Assembly (NCBI RefSeq): GCF_004023625.1 | Contig: NZ_ML137715.1 | Coordinates: 26,190-90,189, forward strand | From: Streptomyces cavernae | Lineage (GTDB): Bacteria > Actinomycetota > Actinomycetes > Streptomycetales > Streptomycetaceae | Direction of reading: 5' to 3' | DNA length: 64,000 nucleotides | The notes under the pieces: model-generated | Databases searched by the model: none | Seen by the model: the letters and a program-made list of their open reading frames with translations, nothing else | Told to the model about the DNA's origin: nothing | Position numbers and translations under genes: made by a program | In this document: positions 51,770 through 61,113 of the stretch, in pieces | Layout of the letters: each line of letters begins with the position of its first letter | How positions within the stretch are numbered: the stretch's first letter is position 1

Positions 51770-53089
51770 ATGAAGATCGTGTTCCTGCTGCACAACGCCT
51801 ATGCCGTCGGCGGCACCGTCCGCACCACGCTGAACCTCGCCGCCGCGCTCGCCGACCGCCACGAGGTGGAGGTCGTGTCGATGGCCCGGCACCGCGACGA
51901 CCCGCAGTTCGCGGTCGATCCCCGGGTGAGACTCGTGCCGTTGGTCGACCTGCGCGCGGGCAGCGCCGATCTGGCCGACCCGGCGCGGTCCCAGCCCTCC
52001 GCCGACTTCCCCACCGCCGAGAAGCGCTACAAGCAGTACTCCCGCCTCACCGACCTGCGGGTCCGCGCCTACCTCGAGCGCTGCACCGCGGACGTGGTGA
52101 TCGGTACCCGCCCCGGCATCAACGTCTACCTCGCCCGCTTCGGCCCGCGCCGCGCCCTGCGCATCGCCCAGGAGCACCTGAGTCACGACGCCCATCGCAA
52201 GAAGCTGCGCGCGGTGCTCGCCCGGCACTACCGGGCCCTGGACGCGGTGGTCACCATGACGGAGGCCGACGCCGCCGTGTACCGCGCGCGGATGAGCTTG
52301 CCGGGCGTGCGGGTGACGTCCGTGCCGAACATCGTCCCGGCGCCCGCGACACCGCCCTCCGACGGCACCGCGAAGGTGATCGCGGCTGCCGGGCGGCTCG
52401 CGCCCGGCAAGCGGTTCGACCTGCTGATCGAGGCGTTCGCGGCGGTCGCCGCGAAGGAGCACGACTGGGAACTGCGCATCTACGGCGGCGGCGCCGAGCG
52501 GGAGCGGCTGCGGAACCTGATCGACGAGCTGGGCCTCGCCGGACGGGCCCGGCTGATGGGAGCGCGCACGCCCATCGAGGCGGAGTTCGCGAAGGCGTCG
52601 CTGGTGGTCAGCGCCTCGGACGCGGAGTCGTTCGGGATGACGCTGGTGGAGGCGATGCGGTGCGGCGTCCCCGTGATCAGTACGGACTGCCCGCTGGGTC
52701 CCGCCGAGATCGTCACCGACGGCGTCGACGGCCGACTGGTGCCCGTGGGCGACGCCCGGGCACTGGCCGAGGCGATGATCGAACTGATCCAGGACTTCGC
52801 GTGGCGCCGCGCGATGTCCCTGGCCGCCCTGGAGAGCGCCCGCCGCTACGACCCCGAACCGATCGTCGCCCGCTACGAACTGCTCTTCGGCGAGCTGCTC
52901 GCGACCCGGCACCAGCGGTCCTGGCTGCGGTTGCGGGTGGACGCGGTGGGGTGGGCGCGACGGCGGTGGCGGGGCGTGCGACGACGGCTGCGCACCTCGA
53001 CCGGCGCCCGCCCCGCGGGGCCGCGCGGCCGGATACCCGCCGGGCCCGCTCGGCCCCGGGCTCGCCGCCGGCCGCCGGGCCTGACCTGA
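51770..53089 (+). CDS. GT4 family glycosyltransferase
   Basis: A 439-residue GT-B enzyme. The N-terminal MKIVFLLHNAYAVGGTVRT is the GT4 start; the donor-site segment AAGRLAPGKRFDLLIEAFA and the E-x7-E motif ESFGMTLVEAM are in the C-terminal lobe. The tail is Arg-rich. The start is uncertain: the frame is open far upstream through a basic repeat, and 51752 is a near alternative. Family members build glycolipids or cell-wall polysaccharides; acceptor unknown. Confidence 0.88.
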   Translation: MKIVFLLHNAYAVGGTVRTTLNLAAALADRHEVEVVSMARHRDDPQFAVDPRVRLVPLVDLRAGSADLADPARSQPSADFPTAEKRYKQYSRLTDLRVRAYLERCTADVVIGTRPGINVYLARFGPRRALRIAQEHLSHDAHRKKLRAVLARHYRALDAVVTMTEADAAVYRARMSLPGVRVTSVPNIVPAPATPPSDGTAKVIAAAGRLAPGKRFDLLIEAFAAVAAKEHDWELRIYGGGAERERLRNLIDELGLAGRARLMGARTPIEAEFAKASLVVSASDAESFGMTLVEAMRCGVPVISTDCPLGPAEIVTDGVDGRLVPVGDARALAEAMIELIQDFAWRRAMSLAALESARRYDPEPIVARYELLFGELLATRHQRSWLRLRVDAVGWARRRWRGVRRRLRTSTGARPAGPRGRIPAGPARPRARRRPPGLT

Positions 53090-53228
53090 GCTGACCTGAC
53101 ACCGCGTCGGCCGGGCCGCGGACCTCCCCCGCCGTGCCCCGGCCGACGCGGCCCCGGAACGAGACGGGCCGGACCGGACCGGAATGGACCGAAACTGACC
53201 GAAACGGACCGGAACGGACCGGCTTCGG

Positions 53229-53288
53229 TGGCAGTCCTCCCACCGGGGCCGGGGACTGTTGCCGGCGGCCCCGGTGGGAGGACTGCCA
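53229..53288. terminator. 22-bp perfect inverted repeat, bidirectional terminator
   Basis: TGGCAGTCCTCCCACCGGGG (to 53250) pairs exactly with 53267-53288 around a 16-base loop. It lies between convergent genes (GT4 ending at 53089, FMN reductase ending at 53478). The rest of 53090-53477 holds GGACCGGAA-type and CCGGCCGG-type low-complexity repeats and no gene. Confidence 0.75.
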
Positions 53289-53477
53289 GCTCACCGGGGC
53301 CGGTCCACCGACCCTCCAGCCCGCCGGCTCACCGACCCACCGGCCAGCCGACCGGCCGGCCGGCCGGTCCACCGGCTCGCCGGCTCGTCGGCCGTCCGAC
53401 CCTCCGGCCCACCAGCCCGTCGGCGGCCCACCAGCCCGTCGGCCCGCCTGCCCTCCCTCCGTGCCGTCTCCCCCGCG

Positions 53478-54095
53478 TCACTCCCCGCGCAAAGCGGAAA
53501 GCTGCTGCTCGAAGGGCACGAACTCGAAGTCCCCGGAGGTCACCTTCGCCTCCGGCGCGGACTCCCGCGGCCCGGCGGACCGCCCCGGCCCCGCCATCAG
53601 CATCGCCAGTTCCCCCGCCGCCCGCTCGATCCGATCGGCGAGCCCGTCCGCGCCCCAGTCCTCCGAGGCCGCGAACACCGCCGTCGGTACGACGACGGCC
53701 TTGAGGTAGGCGAACAGTGGACGCAGGGCGTGCTCCAGGACGAGCGAGTGCCGGGCGGTACCGGCGGTCGCCGCGATCAGGACGGGCTTGCCCGCGAGCG
53801 CGTCCTCGTCCATGACGTCGAAGAACGACTTGAACAGACCGCTGTAGGAGGCGGAGAACACCGGCGTGACCACGATGAGTCCGTCCGCCGCCTTCACCGC
53901 GTCCAGCGCGCCACCGAGCTGCGGCCCCGGGAACCCGTTCGTGAGGTTGTGCGCGATCTCCACGGCCAGTTCCCGCAGCTCCACGACCTGGACCTCCGCC
54001 CCGGTGCGCTCCGCGGCCGCCGCGGCGAGCCGGTCGCCCAGCAGCCTGGTGGACGAGGGCACGCTCAGCCCCGCCGACACGACGACGAGTTTCAT
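53478..54095 (-). CDS. NADPH-dependent FMN reductase (CE1759-like)
   Basis: A 205-residue flavodoxin-fold reductase (SAGLSVPSSTRLL at the flavin loop, TPVFSASYSGLFKSFFD). It supplies reduced FMN to the LLM monooxygenase encoded upstream; their genes overlap by ATGA. This pair is often annotated together in actinobacteria. Confidence 0.92.
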   Translation of the reverse strand: MKLVVVSAGLSVPSSTRLLGDRLAAAAAERTGAEVQVVELRELAVEIAHNLTNGFPGPQLGGALDAVKAADGLIVVTPVFSASYSGLFKSFFDVMDEDALAGKPVLIAATAGTARHSLVLEHALRPLFAYLKAVVVPTAVFAASEDWGADGLADRIERAAGELAMLMAGPGRSAGPRESAPEAKVTSGDFEFVPFEQQLSALRGE

Positions 54096-55243
54096 GCCGT
54101 GCGCACCTCCTCCTCGGCGCTCCGGCCGGACTCGGTCTGCTCGGACCCGGCCTGCTCGTCGGACCCGGCCTGCTGGGCGGCGGCCACGCGAGCCGCGTGC
54201 GTGGGGGCCTCCGGCACATCCGCCGGGCGCCCCTTGGCGAACTCCTCGCGCAGCACCGGCACGACCTCCTCACCGAGCATGTCGATCTGTTCGAGCACGG
54301 TCTTCAGCGGCAGTCCCGCGTGGTCCACCAGGAACAGCTGGCGCTGGTAGTCACCGGCGTAGTCACGGAAGGACAGCGTCTTCTCGATCACCTGTTCCGG
54401 TGTGCCGACCGTGAGCGGTGTCTGGGCCGTGAACTCCTCCAGGGAGGGCCCGTGCCCGTACACCGGCGCGACGTCGAAGTACGGCCGGAACTCCCGTACG
54501 GCGTCCTGCGAGTTCCTCCGCATGAAGACCTGGCCGCCGAGCCCGACGATCGCCTGCTCGGGGGTGCCGTGGCCGTAGTGCGCGTACCGGGTGCGGTAGA
54601 ACTCGACCATCCGTTTGGTGTGGTCGGACGGCCAGAAGATGTTGTTGTGGAAGAAGCCGTCGCCGTAGTACGCGGCCTGCTCGGCGATCTCCGGGGAGCG
54701 GATGGAGCCGTGCCAGACGAACGGCGGGACGCCGTCCAGCGGGCGGGGTGTGGAAGTGAAGCCCTGCAACGGCGTGCGGAACTTGCCCTCCCAGTCGACT
54801 ACGTCCTCGGTCCACAGCCGGCGCAGCATGGCGTAGTTCTCGATGGCGAGGTTGATGCCCTGCCGGATGTCCTGTCCGAACCACGGGTAGACCGGGCCGG
54901 TGTTGCCGCGCCCCATCATCAGGTCCACCCGCCCGTCGGCGAGGTGCTGGAGCATCGCGTAGTCCTCGGCGATCTTCACCGGGTCGTTGGTGGTGATCAG
55001 CGTGGTGGCGGTGGAGAGGATCAGCCGCTCCGTGCGCGCGGCGATCCAGCCGAGCATCGTGGTGGGCGACGACGGCACGAACGGCGGGTTGTGGTGCTCG
55101 CCGGTGGCGAAGACGTCGAGGCCGACCTCCTCGGCCTTCTGCGCGATGGCGACCATGGCCTTGATCCGCTCGCGCTCGGTCGGCGTCCGGCCCGTGGTGG
55201 GGTCCGGCGTGACATCGCCGACGCTGAAGATCCCGAACTGCAT
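54092..55243 (-). CDS. LLM-class flavin-dependent monooxygenase (CE1758-like)
   Basis: A 383-residue luciferase-like TIM-barrel enzyme using FMNH2 and O2. Typical segments: GLDVFATGEHHNPPFVPSS, DLMMGRGNTGPVYPW and LVDHAGLPLKTVLEQI. An Ala/Gly/Glu-rich tail extends beyond the conserved domain. First gene of the two-gene operon. Its promoter region contains a small palindrome (55268-55294). Confidence 0.93.
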   Translation of the reverse strand: MQFGIFSVGDVTPDPTTGRTPTERERIKAMVAIAQKAEEVGLDVFATGEHHNPPFVPSSPTTMLGWIAARTERLILSTATTLITTNDPVKIAEDYAMLQHLADGRVDLMMGRGNTGPVYPWFGQDIRQGINLAIENYAMLRRLWTEDVVDWEGKFRTPLQGFTSTPRPLDGVPPFVWHGSIRSPEIAEQAAYYGDGFFHNNIFWPSDHTKRMVEFYRTRYAHYGHGTPEQAIVGLGGQVFMRRNSQDAVREFRPYFDVAPVYGHGPSLEEFTAQTPLTVGTPEQVIEKTLSFRDYAGDYQRQLFLVDHAGLPLKTVLEQIDMLGEEVVPVLREEFAKGRPADVPEAPTHAARVAAAQQAGSDEQAGSEQTESGRSAEEEVRTA

Positions 55244-55267
55244 GGTCGCTCACCCTCCAGGTTGTTG

Positions 55268-55294
55268 ACCGTTAAACTATACCTCCGTAACGGT
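55268..55294 (-). promoter_or_regulatory. palindrome in the LLM monooxygenase promoter
   Basis: ACCGTTA / TAACGGT, a 7-bp inverted repeat separated by 13 bases. On the minus strand the spacer contains TATAGT, a good -10, 25-50 bases before the gene. A repressor bound here would block transcription. MarR (56542) or AraC (55553) products are the nearby candidates (inference). Confidence 0.5.
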
Positions 55295-55540
55295 CCCCGT
55301 GTTGCCCCTATTCCGGGTACGGGCCGGGTACCCAGGGGACTCGGTTTACCTCTCAGCCTGCGGCCACCTGCCTCGTACGGCGCCGGTCCTGCCGCTCCCG
55401 TCAGCCCGATAGCCCCACCAGTCCCGCCAGTCCCGCAGCCCCGCCAGTCCCGCAGGCCGCCAGTCCCCTGCGGTTCCCCGCCCACCCGCGCCATTCCCCA
55501 CCGGTCCCTCGCGGCCCCGTCCGATGTCAGTCCCCCCGCC

Positions 55541-55555
55541 TACGATCGCCTTATG
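55541..55555 (+). promoter_or_regulatory. candidate leaderless promoter of the AraC gene
   Basis: TACGAT at 55541-55546 ends 6 bases before the ATG at 55553, and there is no ribosome site. This spacing indicates that the transcript starts at or next to the start codon. Confidence 0.55.
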
Positions 55556-56356
55556 GCCGCCCCACGCCGTGACACCCGAGGCATCGTGGACGCCGAGGAA
55601 CTCTTCTCCCGGGTCCGCTTCCGGCGCCGCGAACCCGCCGGGCCGCTGCGCCCGTACCTCGAGCACTACTGGCTGATCGACTGGAACCTCTCCCAGCCGT
55701 ACGCGTCCCACGTGGTCCCGCACCCGTCGGTGAACGTGGTCTTCCAGCAGTTCCCGGCCCGCGAGCCGTTCGGTGAGGTCGCGGGGATCGGCCTCGAGCT
55801 GTTCACGCAGAAACTCGAGGGCCGGGGACGGGTGTGCGGGATCCAGTTCCGGCCGGGCGGATTCCGCCCCTTCGCACCGGAACACGCCGTCACGGAGTGG
55901 ACGGGCCGGCGGGTCCCGCTGGCGGAGGTGTACCCGGGGACCGACCCCGCGGCCGTGCTCACCCCCGACGACGAGGACGTCCGTGTCGCCGCTCTGGACG
56001 CCTTCCTCCTGGCTCTCGAACCACGCCCGGACCCCCAGGCGGACCTCGCGATGGCCCTGGTCGACCGTATCCGCACGGACCGCGGGATCCGCCGCGTCGG
56101 CGACTTCGCACGGTCCGAGGGCATGTCCGTACGGGTACTGCAGCGCCTGTTCGCCTCGTACGTCGGCGTAGGCCCGAAATGGATCATCCTCCGCTACCGC
56201 ATCCACGAGGCCCTGGAGCACGCGGAGACCCACACGACGGTGGACTGGGCGGCCCTGGCGGCCGACCTGGGCTATGCCGACCAGGCACACCTGGTGCGGG
56301 ACTTCACCTCGACGGTCGGGGTACCACCGACGGCATACGCCCAGGGCTCCCGCTAG
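55553..56356 (+). CDS. AraC-family transcriptional regulator with DUF6597-like N-terminus
   Basis: 267 residues. The N-terminal cupin-like ligand domain ([36 protein letters not shown]) precedes a C-terminal AraC double helix-turn-helix ([36 protein letters not shown]). The start at 55553 is supported by a TACGAT -10 just upstream; the much longer open frame in this phase is a shadow of the LLM gene. Divergent from the LLM operon and possibly its regulator. Confidence 0.9.
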   Translation: MAAPRRDTRGIVDAEELFSRVRFRRREPAGPLRPYLEHYWLIDWNLSQPYASHVVPHPSVNVVFQQFPAREPFGEVAGIGLELFTQKLEGRGRVCGIQFRPGGFRPFAPEHAVTEWTGRRVPLAEVYPGTDPAAVLTPDDEDVRVAALDAFLLALEPRPDPQADLAMALVDRIRTDRGIRRVGDFARSEGMSVRVLQRLFASYVGVGPKWIILRYRIHEALEHAETHTTVDWAALAADLGYADQAHLVRDFTSTVGVPPTAYAQGSR

Positions 56357-56541
56357 CCGCTACCGGGGCGGCGGGCAGCGGGCAGCGGGCAGCGGGCCCA
56401 GCGCAAGCAGCCAGCCAGCAGTGGACCCGGGGGAAGGCCGGCAAGCAGCAACCAGCGGACCGGTGGCCGGCAACCAGCGGGCCGACGGGCAGCAACCAGG
56501 CGACCGACGGGCAGGCCGGTGCCGGGCCCCGTCGAGGCCGA

Positions 56542-57015
56542 TCATGCGTCGCGCAGCTGGGCGGTCTGCCGGGCGCTGAACTCAACCGTACGGCGCATAT
56601 GGCCGATGAGCAGGGCGAGTTCGTCCTCGTCCAGCTGCTCGAACAGCTGGTACCAGCCGGCGGTCAGCTGCTGCCACAACCGGCCGAACTCGGCCATCTT
56701 CTCCGGCACGGCCGCCACGAGCACCCGGCGCCGGTCGGTCGTGTCCCGCTCCCGCACGACATAGCCCGCCCGCTCCAGCCGGTCCACCAGCCGCGTCGCG
56801 GAACCGGTGGTCAGCCCCGTCAGCCCGGCGATCCTCCCGGTCGCGACCGGGGCCTTCTCCAGACCCAGCAGGTTCAGACACTGAAGATCGGTCGGATGCA
56901 GCCCCAGATGATCGGCGGCGGCCTGGTTGAAGAGGGCGTACGCGGCCATGTACCGCCGGGACTCGGTGGACAACTCGTCGAGGAGGAGGCTGCGGCGGGC
57001 GCTGATGTTGGACAT
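56542..57015 (-). CDS. MarR-family transcriptional regulator
   Basis: 157 residues with winged helix-turn-helix ([45 protein letters not shown]) and wing [11 protein letters not shown]. Convergent with the AraC gene. The 185-base gap before it contains GGGCAGC and CAGCCAGC repeats. Ligand and targets unknown; divergent from the YnfA-like gene. Confidence 0.93.
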   Translation of the reverse strand: MSNISARRSLLLDELSTESRRYMAAYALFNQAAADHLGLHPTDLQCLNLLGLEKAPVATGRIAGLTGLTTGSATRLVDRLERAGYVVRERDTTDRRRVLVAAVPEKMAEFGRLWQQLTAGWYQLFEQLDEDELALLIGHMRRTVEFSARQTAQLRDA

Positions 57016-57192
57016 GGGCGCCTTCTCCGGTCGCGTCTGCGTCGTACGGCGATCGTACGCCGCGGGGGGCTGCGGGGAGCCGCACGGAACACCGTCGCCT
57101 CACCCGCCACGAGGCGACGCCAGGTCGCCCGACGGTCCCCTCCCCACTTCCCCGCAGGAGCCGGCCGACACATGAGGTGCCAAGCTGCGCTC

Positions 57193-57531
57193 ATGGTCAT
57201 CGTTCGCTCCGCCGCCCTGTTCGTCGTCGCCGCGCTGTTCGAGATCGGCGGGGCGTGGCTGGTCTGGCAGGGGGTGCGGGAACACCGCGGATGGGCGTGG
57301 ATCGGCGCCGGAGTGCTCGCGCTCGGCGCCTACGGGTTCGTGGCCACGCTCCAGCCCGACGCGCACTTCGGCCGGATCCTGGCGGCGTACGGCGGTGTCT
57401 TCGTCGCCGGTTCGCTGGCCTGGGGCATGGTCGCGGACGGCTATCGGCCCGACCGCTGGGACGTGTTGGGCGCACTGGTCTGTCTGGCCGGGATGGGGGT
57501 CATCATGTGGGCCCCGCGCGGCGGCGGCTGA
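57193..57531 (+). CDS. YnfA/UPF0060-family small membrane protein
   Basis: 112 residues, four membrane segments, with the family pattern [15 protein letters not shown] ... [17 protein letters not shown] ... DG.RPDRWD..GA..CL.G. Relatives are related to small multidrug-resistance transporters. A weak hairpin follows at 57573-57590. Confidence 0.93.
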   Translation: MVIVRSAALFVVAALFEIGGAWLVWQGVREHRGWAWIGAGVLALGAYGFVATLQPDAHFGRILAAYGGVFVAGSLAWGMVADGYRPDRWDVLGALVCLAGMGVIMWAPRGGG

Positions 57532-57572
57532 CCCGCCGGTACGCGGTGCGGGCCGACGACGGGGCAGGCCCC

Positions 57573-57590
57573 AGGGGGCCTACGGCCCCT
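57573..57590 (+). terminator. weak hairpin after the YnfA-like gene
   Basis: GGGGCC-TAC-GGCCCC with flanking A-T, one bulge, about 45 bases after the stop. A competing GGGGCAGGCCCC lies just upstream. Confidence 0.4.
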
Positions 57591-57668
57591 ATAACCCGTC
57601 CGCCTATCCTGACGGAGTCCGGAGCCACGAGGACCGACGCCAGGCAACCCAGCCCCGAGGAGCAGCCC

Positions 57669-58439
57669 ATGACCGCGCCCGCCCCCGCCTCCCGTATCGC
57701 CGTGGTGACCGGCGCGAGCAGCGGGATCGGAGCGGCGACGGCCCGCCGGCTGGCCGAGGCCGGCTACCGGGTGGTGCTCACGGCCCGCCGCAAGGACCGC
57801 ATCGAGGCGCTCGCGGGGGAACTGGTCGAGGCCGGGTACCAGGCGGTCGCGTACCCGCTTGACGTGACGGACCGGGCAGCCGTGGACGAGTTCGCCACCG
57901 CCTTCAAGACGATCGGTGTCCTGGTCAACAACGCGGGCGGCGCGCTGGGCGCCGACCCGGTCGCCACGGGTGACCCGGCGGAGTGGCGCCAGATGTACGA
58001 GACCAACGTCATCGGCACTCTGAACGTGACCCAGGCCCTCCTGCCCTCACTCACCGCGGGCGGGGACGGCACGGTGGTCGTGGTCTCCTCGACGGCGGGC
58101 CACGGCACGTACGAGGGCGGCGCCGGCTACGTCGCCGCCAAGCACGGCGCGCACGTCCTCGCGGAGACGCTGCGCCTGGAGATCGTGGGCACTCCGGTCC
58201 GCGTGATCGAGATCGCCCCCGGCATGGTGAAGACGGAGGAGTTCGCCACGACGCGCTACCGCGGGGACGCGGACAAGGCGGCGAAGGTGTACGAGGGCGT
58301 GGCGGAGCCCCTCACCGCGGACGACGTCGCGGACACGATCTCCTGGGCGGTCACCCGGCCCTCCCACGTCAACGTGGACCTCCTGGTCCTCCGCCCCCGT
58401 GCCCAGGCGTCCAACACGAAGGTCCACAGGGAGTTCTGA
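57669..58439 (+). CDS. short-chain dehydrogenase/reductase (YdfG-like)
   Basis: A 256-residue classical SDR with TGASSGIG (14-21), NNAG and the active-site Y-VAAK. R-K after the third strand (TARRKDR) suggests NADP. Relatives act on hydroxy-amino acids and malonic semialdehyde. The ATG has GAGGAGC upstream. The small membrane-protein gene starts directly after its stop codon. Confidence 0.93.
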   Translation: MTAPAPASRIAVVTGASSGIGAATARRLAEAGYRVVLTARRKDRIEALAGELVEAGYQAVAYPLDVTDRAAVDEFATAFKTIGVLVNNAGGALGADPVATGDPAEWRQMYETNVIGTLNVTQALLPSLTAGGDGTVVVVSSTAGHGTYEGGAGYVAAKHGAHVLAETLRLEIVGTPVRVIEIAPGMVKTEEFATTRYRGDADKAAKVYEGVAEPLTADDVADTISWAVTRPSHVNVDLLVLRPRAQASNTKVHREF

Positions 58440-58715
58440 ATGCCGGAACCCAGAGAACCGGACACCCAAGCACCGGACACCCGGGAACTGGAATCCCAGG
58501 CACCGGACACCCAAGCACCGGACACCCGGGAACTGGAATCCCAGGCACCGGACACCCAAGCACCGGAGGCCCGAGCACAGCACGCCCTGGAACAGCAGCG
58601 CCTCGCGCAGGAAGAGAAGAACGAACGCCACGTGTGGTGGTTCCTCGCCTACTTCCTCTTCGGCATCCACATCGTGGCGTTCGTGATGATCTACGCGGTG
58701 ACGCACGCGAAGTAG
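58440..58715 (+). CDS. small membrane protein, DUF6126-like, with repeat-extended N-terminus
   Basis: 91 residues. The C-terminal half (EEKNERHVWWFLAYFLFG..., one membrane segment about 68-87) matches the small Streptomyces proteins called DUF6126. The N-terminal 45 residues are two and a half copies of a 14-residue unit (DTQAPDTRELESQA) encoded by a 42-bp tandem repeat. The ATG begins at the base after the SDR stop (TGAATG), so it is translationally coupled. Confidence 0.8.
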   Translation: MPEPREPDTQAPDTRELESQAPDTQAPDTRELESQAPDTQAPEARAQHALEQQRLAQEEKNERHVWWFLAYFLFGIHIVAFVMIYAVTHAK

Positions 58716-58718
58716 CAG

Positions 58719-59912
58719 TCAGCCCTTCACACAGACGACCTGCTTGAGCTTCGCCACGACCTCGACCAGATCCCGCTGCTGGTCGATGACCTGCTCGATC
58801 GGCTTGTACGCGCCCGGGATCTCGTCCACGACGCCGGAGTCCTTGCGGCACTCCACGCCCCGCGTCTGCTCCTCCAGGTCCTTCGTCGAGAACCTGCGCT
58901 TCGCGGCGTTGCGGCTCATCCGCCGACCGGCTCCGTGCGAGGCCGAGTTGAAGGACTTCTCGTTCCCGAGGCCCTTCACGATGTACGAGCCCGTGCCCAT
59001 GGAGCCCGGGATGATCCCGTAGTCGCCGGAGCCCGCCCGGATCGCGCCCTTCCGCGTGACCAGCAGGTCCATTCCCTCGTACCGCTCCTCCGCCACGTAG
59101 TTGTGGTGGCAGGAGATCTCCGGTTCGAAGGTCGGCTTCGCCTTCTTGAACTCCTTGCGGACGACGTCCTTCAGAAGTCCCATCATCAGCGCGCGGTTGT
59201 ACTTCGCGTACTCCTGCGCCCAGAACAGGTCGTTGCGGTAGGCCGCCATCTGCGGGGTGTCGGCGACGAAGACGGCGAGGTCGCGGTCGACCAGGCCCTG
59301 GTTGTGCGGAAGCTTCTGGGCCACGCCGATGTGGTGCTCGGCGAGTTCCTTGCCGATGTTCCGGGAGCCGGAGTGGAGCATCAGCCAGATCGAACCGTTC
59401 TCATCCGTGCACACCTCGACGAAGTGGTTACCGGATCCGAGCGTCCCCATCTGCTTCACGGCGCGTTCCTGACGGAACTTGACCGCATCCACGATCCCGT
59501 CGAACCGCCCCCAGAAGTCGTCCCATCCCGCGGTGGCGAACCCGTGGAAGCGCCCCGGGTCGACGGGGTCGTCATGCATGCCCCGCCCCACCGGAATCAC
59601 CTGCTCGATCCTCGACCGCAGCCGCGACAGATCCCCCGGCAGGTCGTTCGCCGTGAGCGAGGTCTTCACCGCCGACATCCCGCAGCCGATGTCCACGCCC
59701 ACCGCCGCCGGGCACACCGCACCCCGCATGGCGATGACCGAGCCGACCGTGGCGCCCTTGCCGTAGTGCACGTCCGGCATCACGGCGAGGCCCTTGATCC
59801 ACGGCAGCGTGGCCACGTTGCGGAGCTGCTGCAGAGCTCCCTCCTCCACCGACGCGGGGTCGGCCCACATACGGATGGGAACCTGCGCGCCCGGCATCTC
59901 CACGTACGACAT
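58719..59912 (-). CDS. rtcB: RtcB RNA ligase
   Basis: A 397-residue GTP/Mn-dependent ligase joining 2',3'-cyclic phosphate or 3'-phosphate to 5'-OH RNA. Metal and guanylation motifs are complete: DVHYGKGATVG, GVDIGCGM (Cys metal ligand), GSGNHF, HSGSR, and the guanylated His in SASHGAGR. It stands alone, without archease, RtcA or RtcR next to it. Convergent with the small membrane-protein gene, 3 bases apart. Confidence 0.97.
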   Translation of the reverse strand: MSYVEMPGAQVPIRMWADPASVEEGALQQLRNVATLPWIKGLAVMPDVHYGKGATVGSVIAMRGAVCPAAVGVDIGCGMSAVKTSLTANDLPGDLSRLRSRIEQVIPVGRGMHDDPVDPGRFHGFATAGWDDFWGRFDGIVDAVKFRQERAVKQMGTLGSGNHFVEVCTDENGSIWLMLHSGSRNIGKELAEHHIGVAQKLPHNQGLVDRDLAVFVADTPQMAAYRNDLFWAQEYAKYNRALMMGLLKDVVRKEFKKAKPTFEPEISCHHNYVAEERYEGMDLLVTRKGAIRAGSGDYGIIPGSMGTGSYIVKGLGNEKSFNSASHGAGRRMSRNAAKRRFSTKDLEEQTRGVECRKDSGVVDEIPGAYKPIEQVIDQQRDLVEVVAKLKQVVCVKG

Positions 59913-60140
59913 AACGTCCTCATTCCCCCGAAAGAACTACAGAAGCCTGAAAGCGCAAAACCGGCGCCAAGGTCAATGAAAGGGACAACGGACCGGCGTC
60001 CACGGCAGTGCGTGCGATACACATTGTGTTCACCGGCCGCACTCGTGCGGCAAGCGAATAACAGCGAGAAAGAACCCGCGGCAGCCCGGTGCTCGACGAT
60101 GCCCGGCAGCGGGACTCCGTTCGGGAGAGGAGCCATCACC

Positions 60141-60992
60141 GTGCAGCGGAAGGCGTACGTGTCCGGTGTCGCCGCGCTTCTCCTGGCGCTGGTGGCCGGC
60201 TGCTCCGGCTCCGGCGACGGTGACGGCGACGACGACCCGAAGCCGAGCGGCGAGGCCACCACGGCCAGCGCGGCCCCGCCCGGCAGGTACCGAACGCTGC
60301 CCGAGCCGTGCGGCGCCGTCAGCCGCGGCACACTGGACTCGCTGCTGCCGGGCATCAACCAGATCGCCGACGAGACCCAGCGCGAGACGGCCTACGAGGG
60401 CACGGCCCGGGTCACCTACGACACGGACCGGCGGGTCGGCTGCCGCTGGAAGGCGGAGTCCGCCACGGCCACGGACCGTCTGATGGTCGACCTGGAGCGC
60501 GTGGTCTCGTACGACACCAGCGTCAGCGACGACAGCCGCGCCGAGGAGATCTTCGCCAAGAAGGAAGTCACCGCCGACCTTCCGGAACCCGCCGGTTCGG
60601 CCTCGGCGACCCCGGAGTCCCAAGAAGCCGCGGAAAACCCCTCTGCGTCCGCCACCGCCGGCGACGACGTCGCGGCGGGCGGCAGCACCACCCCGGCCCC
60701 CACCGCCAGCACCACCGCGACCGGGGGCGCGCTCCCGTCCGTCTCCGCGACCCCCACCGCGCTCCAGCCCCGCACCCTCGACGACCTCGGCGACGAGGCG
60801 TTCCTGAACGACCAGCTGAACACCACCTCGGCACAGCGCACGGTAACTGTGGTGTTCCGCACGTCGAATGTGCTCGTGACCGTCCAGTACGAGGAGCAGT
60901 CGGCCACCGTCACCGAGCTGCCCGACAGCAAGGAAATGCAGGACAGAGCGCAGAAGTTGGCCGCTCAGCTGGCTGACACGCTCGGCGACTGA
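60141..60992 (+). CDS. DUF3558-like lipoprotein
   Basis: 283 residues: signal peptide with lipobox VAGC (Cys near 21), a Gly/Asp-rich linker, then a domain with two Cys (LPEPCG and VGCRWK) typical of the DUF3558 lipoproteins. A Ser/Ala/Thr-rich insertion (about 155-205) splits it. The GTG start at 60141 has GGGAGAGGAG upstream. Followed by a related lipoprotein gene. Function unknown. Confidence 0.85.
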   Translation: MQRKAYVSGVAALLLALVAGCSGSGDGDGDDDPKPSGEATTASAAPPGRYRTLPEPCGAVSRGTLDSLLPGINQIADETQRETAYEGTARVTYDTDRRVGCRWKAESATATDRLMVDLERVVSYDTSVSDDSRAEEIFAKKEVTADLPEPAGSASATPESQEAAENPSASATAGDDVAAGGSTTPAPTASTTATGGALPSVSATPTALQPRTLDDLGDEAFLNDQLNTTSAQRTVTVVFRTSNVLVTVQYEEQSATVTELPDSKEMQDRAQKLAAQLADTLGD

Positions 60993-61113
60993 CGGGGTTC
61001 GGGGCGCCCTCGCGAACGGCCTGAAACAAATCCGCGACCGCCTCACTCGGCGTACCGTGGCCCATCGGACCCGTCCGCACGCACGAACAACGAGCGTCTT
61101 GAGTGAAGGAACC

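Noticed and set aside
54197..55552. Long plus-strand extension upstream of the AraC gene
   Set aside because: It runs antisense through the LLM monooxygenase; the AraC domain begins at 55553 with its own -10 element.
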